NCBI RefSeq assembly: GCF_026151205.1
Contig: NC_087072.1
Location: 19,680,103-19,744,102 of the forward strand
Length of the DNA stretch: 64,000 bases
DNA from: Bolinopsis microptera
Taxonomy: Eukaryota; Ctenophora; Tentaculata; Lobata; Bolinopsidae
Reading direction: 5' to 3'
Below the pieces are notes generated by a model. It was not told the DNA's origin. It saw only the letters and a program-made list of their open reading frames with translations, and did no database searches. A program made the position numbers and the translations under genes. How positions within the stretch are numbered: the first letter of the stretch is position 1; each line of letters starts with the position of its first letter. Positions 58,298 to 64,000 of this stretch are shown in pieces.

Positions 58298-60824
58298 GGA
58301 CACGTTCATTTGATTTTGAGGATATTGGTAAATATAAGTGACCCTATTAAAAGGCACAGTGTAGTTGACTTTGTCACACTATGAAATTACACAAACCCTT
58401 GATGGTTAGGATAATCGTCTTATCCTCCAGGCTAACTTTGTCACTTAACGATATCTAAATCAGGTGATAAGATATCGCTTAAATACGGCCGGCACGGAAA
58501 TGGTTACATTGTCACACTATAAACATGTGACGGAGTAAATATGGACCCCTTGCTGCCGTTTTTGACCAGATTTTTGAGTGTCCAGTTGATTGGATGGGTA
58601 CATACAGGGTGAGTTGAAAATAGTGTGTGGAATGTAAATGGCTCTAATTTTTTTGACAAATGACCTTTCCACTTAATTTTTGGATATTTAGGTAATGAAA
58701 ATATATACATATTATGATAATACAATAAAAATGCTTAATAATTAATAATTTGCTCAACCCATCGTCCTTTATTAGCTAGGACATATTGATAACGTGTAAG
58801 ACAATTGTCTACAGCCGACTTGACTGTATTAAGGGGGCAGGGGGGGTCTTCATGGAAATGTTCTCAAAATCGACTTTTTAGTTGTTTCTGATAGAGGGGA
58901 GTAATATCTGTCAGATGCTTGTATGACCATTAAGTACATATTTGACGACTTATTTCGTTAGATGGTGCACTCAGGTTTACTCTGTCACACATTTAAGTAA
59001 ACATGTGAAGAATGTTTAGGGCACCCTGATAAGCAATGCTGAGTAGTGTAGGTTTATTTAATGGCCTGGAAGTGCTAGGAATTGTTACTATATCATATAG
59101 TCGTAAGGAATTAAAACACAGAAGGCACAAACAAGTTTACTTTGTCACATAATCTTGATGATATCTGAACATGTGTGAAGTTGAACAAATAATGATATAC
59201 CAGCTTAAACCCCTTATATTATGTACTATGGATCAAACAACACTGCTAGTACCACGCACCAGTCACATAAATCATTATCGGGTGGTAATATGTTAACAGT
59301 GTCACAATTAAAGTACTGCAACATGGTCAAAAATAGGGTTATTTCGTCACAAAAAAATTCTTATAACTCTGTTAGCTCCTTGCTGGCAAAATAAATAGTT
59401 CATTGATGATAAAGTTACATAGTATTCTAATAGAGGTATAGCTCTTCAAAATAGGGGCAAGACATGTTTACTTTGTCACATCAGTAATTATTATAGGAGT
59501 TAGGTAATTGTCATCAGATTAACAGATCTTTTTTTGTAGTTTGGATCGATTAATATAGGCAATTAAGCATCATATGTCAATTTTAACACACTATCTTGAT
59601 ATTGTTGGGGCAGGGAAAGTTAATTTTGTTACATTTTCAGTGTCTTTGACAAATTAATCTAAAATTGTTAAACTTGAGCTCTGATGTTCTAGACAATATT
59701 CTACCAATCGTTTCTGAAAGAATGCTGAATTCTAATAGAGTTATAGATCTTCAAAATAGGGGCAAGACATGTTTACTTTGTCACATCAGTTATTATTAGA
59801 GTTAGGTAATCGTCATCAGATTAACAGATCTTTTTCGTAGTTTGGATTGATTTATATAGGCAATAAAGCAGCCTTTGCTAATTTTTACACACTATCTTGA
59901 AATTGTTGGGGCAGGAAAAGTTAATTTTGTCACATTTTTAGTGACTTTGACAAATTTAACCTAAAATTGTTAAACTTGAGCTCTGATGTTCTGGACAATA
60001 TTCTACCGATTTTTTTCTGGAAGAATGTTGAATTCTAATAGAGTCATAGAATATATAGATCTTCAAAATAGGGGCAAGACATGTTTACTTTGTCACATCA
60101 GTTATTATAATATATATAGTTATTATAAGAGTTATTATAAGAGACTATTTCATTCTATAATCATTGTTTTTAACCTATTTACGACATATCATTTTTTGTG
60201 ACAATGTAAACATCAACTGATCTTAACTTGCATCAACTACATTGTCATCATATAAAGTTTTTCCGCCTTTCAAACCCAAATCAGATATAAATAATTCGCC
60301 CAAAATTTAAAATTCCATATATTGTGACAGAATTAACCTCATTTCCCAATAAATAAGTGCCTGTATTAGCTAACTATTCGAAACAAAATGTTTTAGGGCT
60401 ATGATTGGTAGATCAACCATCAAATAATGAGTTAAAAGGTTTTTAAGGACACCTCACAGTAGAATAGAGGTATGGTATTCTGAGTGTGACAAAGTTACCC
60501 AAATATTGCCTTGTAACCGTTCGATCCGTGCCCTTTAACCAATGTTGTATCATAATTGTTAGATTGACCTAATCTACTATATTTCAGACCAAGGAATGAT
60601 AATTAGACAACTGCAGTTAACTAAGTCACACAAAATGTGACATTTGAACCATTATAGTGCCTAACAACAATAAATTTTCTTTCTGAGCAGTGCATATGGG
60701 AGTATGGCCATGGGTTACGTGGCTAATGTTCAGAACTTCTGAACGTGCTAGGTTAATATATGTCAAAATTAAGCCATTATCGTCGAAAACGCTATCATTT
60801 TTGTTTACCAATATCCTCAAACTC
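58298..60824. mobile_element. Second TGTGAC-motif TIR element, right end lost
   Basis: It begins GGACACGTTCATTTGATTTTGAGGATATTGGTAAAT, the same terminus as 30758-33895. Its right part (60170-60820) is the reverse complement of that element's left part (about 30760-31330). It stops after TTTACCAATATCCTCAAACT, lacking the final AATGAACGTGTCC. About 15 motif copies are present: GT(T/A)(T/A)ACTTTGTCAC forms up to about 60100, then GTGACAAAGTTAAC forms. No coding frame exists. Confidence 0.8.
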
Positions 60825-60827
60825 AAC

Positions 60828-61080
60828 AACAATTGACCCCCCGATAATTGACCCCCGACAATTGACCCTATGTAATTACCATAACCATAACCATAACCAT
60901 AACCATAACCATAACCATAACCATAACCATAACCATAACCATAACCATAACCATAACCATAACCATAACCATAACCATAACCGTAACCATAATCATAACT
61001 AATTGTCATGCTAAGCCCTAGATTTCACAATTGACCCCAGTGTAATTACATAGGGTCAATTGTCGGGGGGTCAATTGTCG
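60828..61080. mobile_element. MITE with internal hexamer microsatellite
   Basis: The left arm (60828-60878; AATTGACCCCCCGATAATTG... to CCCTATGTAATTAC) is mirrored by GTAATTACATAGGGTCAATT...GGGTCAATTGTCG ending at 61080. The interior holds (CCATAA)n. It abuts the truncated end of the 58298-60824 element, so its insertion probably accompanied loss of that end. Confidence 0.75.
60879..60992 (+). repeat. (CCATAA)19 hexamer microsatellite
   Basis: Nineteen near-exact tandem copies of CCATAA (TTATGG on the other strand). The last few have single changes (CCGTAA). It produces a spurious Tyr-Gly repeat frame on the minus strand. Confidence 0.95.
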
Positions 61081-61329
61081 CGGTACCATCTGATCATGTG
61101 TCGACTTTCTCTACGCCCGCGATTTCTTATCTTTGCACCTGAACCTTGCACCTGAACCTTTCCAGTGTTTTTATGTAATAAGAAGACTCGTGCATTCTCT
61201 AGGGAGGCTCTGGGTCCATTGATTTCGTCCATTAGACAGAAGAGTACCATGTCAGGAATTGGAATAGTTGTTGATGATGGCAACTGATAATACTCCACCA
61301 AAAACGAACGACTTATATACCACATTTAA

Positions 61330-61500
61330 ATCGTAATCATTTATATCATTGAGCAATATACTACGCTACAATCAATGCTATTCGTAACTAATTATATCTG
61401 AGAGACCACATTTGAATCGAAATCGATAGTTTGTTCCAGCAATTTACTACGCTACAATTAATGGCAAATTATGCTAGTCGTAAATTGCATCCAAGATACC
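61330..61500 (+). repeat. Two diverged tandem copies of about 90 bp
   Basis: GAGCAATATACTACGCTACAATCAATG and CAGCAATTTACTACGCTACAATTAATG, each followed by CTA-TCGTAA, show a local duplication. ACCACATTTAAATCGTAATC and ACCACATTTGAATCGAAATC precede each copy. Confidence 0.7.
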
Positions 61501-62064
61501 ATACATACCATTCAATTTCATAAAATTTGCGGTCATATGATCTGGTAACCAATCAACTATTCACGAACACCTGTTCGGAGAACAACTGTTCGGCGAACAG
61601 GGGTTGGGCTATCTGGATACTGCCTAGTATTGTTGAATAAGCGCTTCAAAAGTAAATGCATGGTTTTTAGCTAAGGCATCTAATTTTATACTTTTGTAAA
61701 AAAACATTTGAACAACGTTTTGATTGTAACTATAAATATAATACTACAACTTACAGCAATAAATCATTATATACTTACTCTTTATTGACTGACCTGGAAT
61801 CTATTGTATTGATCATGGTTACTTTCTACAGAGCAAGCAGATCAATCTATTCAACAGCGAAGGAATCAAAATGAGATTAGATGGAGACCAAATTTTAGCT
61901 AAGGTAGCTTCCAACTAAATATACGTGCTAAAAATCTTTCATTTGGTATTTATCTTTACGATTGTATCGTCCGATTTGCAAGAATAACGCGTGTGCAATA
62001 AAATGCATTTGACTGGCATGGTTTTCTTGGCGCGATAGACAAATTGCTGGGTAATAATGGTGAT

Positions 62065-62228
62065 CGCGCGCTTGAACCGCGCACACCGTGCGCGTATATT
62101 TGATGTTAGCCCGGCGAAAATTTTAGCCCGACGAATGTGCGGACACCTTAACCCGGCGAAAGGCTGCTTTCGCCTGGCGAGTTATCCCGGCGAAAATCTT
62201 CGTTCGCCGGCGAATGGGCTGACTGGGT
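62065..62228 (-). repeat. GC-rich TTCGCCGG-motif repeat, copy 2
   Basis: Inverted copy of 34942-35110, sharing GTTAGCCCGGCGAAAATTTTA, TGTGCGGACACCTTAACCCGGCGAAAGGCTGCTTTCGCCTGGCGAG in part, and CGCCGGCGAATGGGCTGACTGG. Confidence 0.8.
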
Positions 62229-64000
62229 GGGACTTCACTATCGCGGCAGTGGAAATGCAAAAGTATAAACCCGCGTATTAATATTATATTTGATTGACAC
62301 ACGCTGCAACCCCTTTTGATCGCGCGGCGCACGAGAGGTATACAACGTGTAGCAAATATTTGAAAACAGGCATAACATTGTCGTATGAAGTATAAGCTCT
62401 CTTTGTAGCGCGATAAGATGCACTACTTACTAACTGGGCCGCGCCGCTCATCTTCTCGCAACTTCAGTAGATCGGCGAAATGCACCAGTGGGCCTCACGC
62501 CGAGCTGCACGAAGGATTGACATCGTGAATCAAGAACAGTCCAAACAGACCGCAATGCGTGCAATCCCCCCTAATAAGTTTATAGTATTATCTTGAGGCT
62601 AACCTAATTATGATTACCAACGCTACATAATATGCAGTAACGGGAGATATATTGAAACCCTATTGAGTTCTATTGTTTTGAGCAATTGAGCGAAGTCAGT
62701 TTTGCAAATATCGCGAACTGAGATATGGGCAATTTTGTTCATTTTTTGCGATTATTTGAACACAGAATCCACACACCACAGTTAGGTAGATACTGAGCTG
62801 AAAATTATAGATAATGTGTAGTATAGGCTTACCTTTCATGTAAAGTTAGTTTCATTTAAAAATATTGATATTTGACCAATATATGGGCCAAAATCGATCA
62901 AATTTGGTGCGTATGCCCAAATATGGTCATATGGTTTTTTGCTCATAACTCAGTCATTTTTTGTTAAATCTTGATGAAAATTTATATACGAGTTCAGGGG
63001 ACCACTAGCTACAAGTAGAGCACCTAAAATCTGGATTTTGGGCATGTTCAGGGTATTTGGCTAAATTGGGCCTAATTTGGACAAAATATGGGCGTGGCTG
63101 CCCCGCGAGCACCGTTTGGCGGTTGGGGTCCGGGACCCCCTCAAAAGTTCGGTCACTGGTCCTAGTTTGTTGGTCTGCTATCTCGAAACCAAGTTTCACA
63201 AAAATATCAGGGTGAACCCCCCCCCTCCTTAATTAAAAGGTCACCCATTGTAAAAATATGAAAAACACCTGACCAAATTATCTTTTAAATGCTTTTGTAA
63301 TTAACACACAGAACATACTTTAAACTGAAGATGCAGCTAGAACAGGTCTGCTCTAGAACAGTTTGTGAATGACGCTATTGTTGTATATTAGGCGAACGAT
63401 AACTATATTGTTGTTATCTCGACTTAACGACAAGGTGTAAAGTGGGCCAACTATTATCATACTAGCTCCTTTTTGTTATGTTGACGTTCGAAGCAGACTT
63501 ACTTTGCCTTTAATTGAACATAATTTAAGAGTTTGTCAGGATACTGATAGGTCACAACATCTCACGAAAGCCATCCGACTGCCTAAACCTAAGATGAGAA
63601 GTATGTATGATACCGGGCGAAAAGTACGTACTTGTACTTTATTTTGAAAAGTACGTATGATACCTCAGTGTACGATTCAAAAAATTTTCAAACTTATTTT
63701 CACAGGCGCGATGTAACGTTTTTTAGATCCGACGTTTTATTTATTGGAAACTCCCGACTTCCACGATTGAAATTTCATTGTCATGATGGTTTTGAAAGCC
63801 ATATTCATGGAGATAATAGAAACACTCAATCGCAGATAACAAAGAAAGTTTAATAAGCTTCATCATTTCATTAAAACAAAAAACAATGAACTTTCTAGCA
63901 TCATCATTTCAACAGATCAAATTTACTTTCAGCTTTAACGTTTCAGTATTGCATTAGAGTTGATGTAGATCAATTTGTTGAATCTCTCAGGCTTAGTGCG
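62229..64000. other. Noncoding repeat-like end of window
   Basis: No gene is visible. The segment at 62690-63200 (GTATGCCCAAATATGGTCATATGG, GCTCATAACTCAGTCATTTTTTG) reads like a dispersed repeat without coding content. About 62465-62530 shares a GC-rich motif with 50690-50745. Confidence 0.4.

Noticed and set aside
60879-60992. Telomere
   Set aside because: The repeat is TTATGG, not TTAGGG, is internal, and is enclosed by MITE arms.
60626-61009. Tyr-Gly repeat open frame on the minus strand
   Set aside because: It is the translation of the CCATAA hexamer microsatellite.
1-64000. CRISPR array or bacterial operon
   Set aside because: No direct-repeat/spacer array exists. Introns and eukaryotic transposons show a nuclear eukaryotic genome.

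Overview
This is a eukaryotic, almost certainly invertebrate metazoan, AT-rich window. Genes have short phase-consistent introns with canonical GT/AG sites, and much of the rest is DNA transposons and their remnants. The strongest taxonomic clue is a pair of genes of the arthropod-type hemocyanin/prophenoloxidase/hexamerin superfamily, together with a mixture of hAT, Merlin and CACTA (EnSpm) elements. The sequence alone does not fix the phylum: the hemocyanin superfamily also occurs outside arthropods.

Layout. 1-8850: mostly noncoding, dominated by a 3.7-kb fold-back (palindromic) element at 3219-6948 whose left arm is interrupted by an 0.8-kb hAT-like element with a perfect 8-bp target duplication. 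8853-8924: a degenerate tRNA-like sequence. 9296-9504: an exact 11 x 19-bp minisatellite. 10742-12781: a plus-strand multi-exon gene for an unrecognised protein with two membrane segments. 13346-15430 and 24335-26449: two minus-strand hemocyanin-family genes, each with one coding exon and a likely 5'UTR intron. By eye alignment both lack at least one copper-ligating histidine. Between them lies a plus-strand two-exon gene for a small secreted cysteine-rich protein (22598-23555). A block of similar short motifs lies upstream of both hemocyanin-family genes (17700-17850; 26940-27125).

28500-41900: repeat-rich. It includes a 3138-bp element (30758-33895) with terminal inverted repeats, a TTAT target duplication and about 20 copies of a TGTGACNAANTTTAC-like motif that flips orientation in the middle. 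A minus-strand Ala-rich gene fragment (38310-39573) is flanked by long direct repeats. 41931-48698: a reconstructed ten-exon minus-strand gene (322 codons, possible C-terminal BEN-like domain), with a Merlin transposon (44367-46234, 8-bp target duplication) in one intron and a 14-bp tandem repeat in another. 48979-49940: reverse-transcriptase remnants. 52736-57259: a seven-exon, apparently intact CACTA/tnp2-type transposase gene (827 codons). 58298-60824: a second, truncated copy of the TGTGAC-motif element, its end replaced by a hexamer-repeat MITE (60828-61080). The remainder to 64000 is noncoding repeat.

All splice models were made by hand from reading-frame continuity and splice consensus. 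Phases close to complete reading frames, but no transcript evidence was available.
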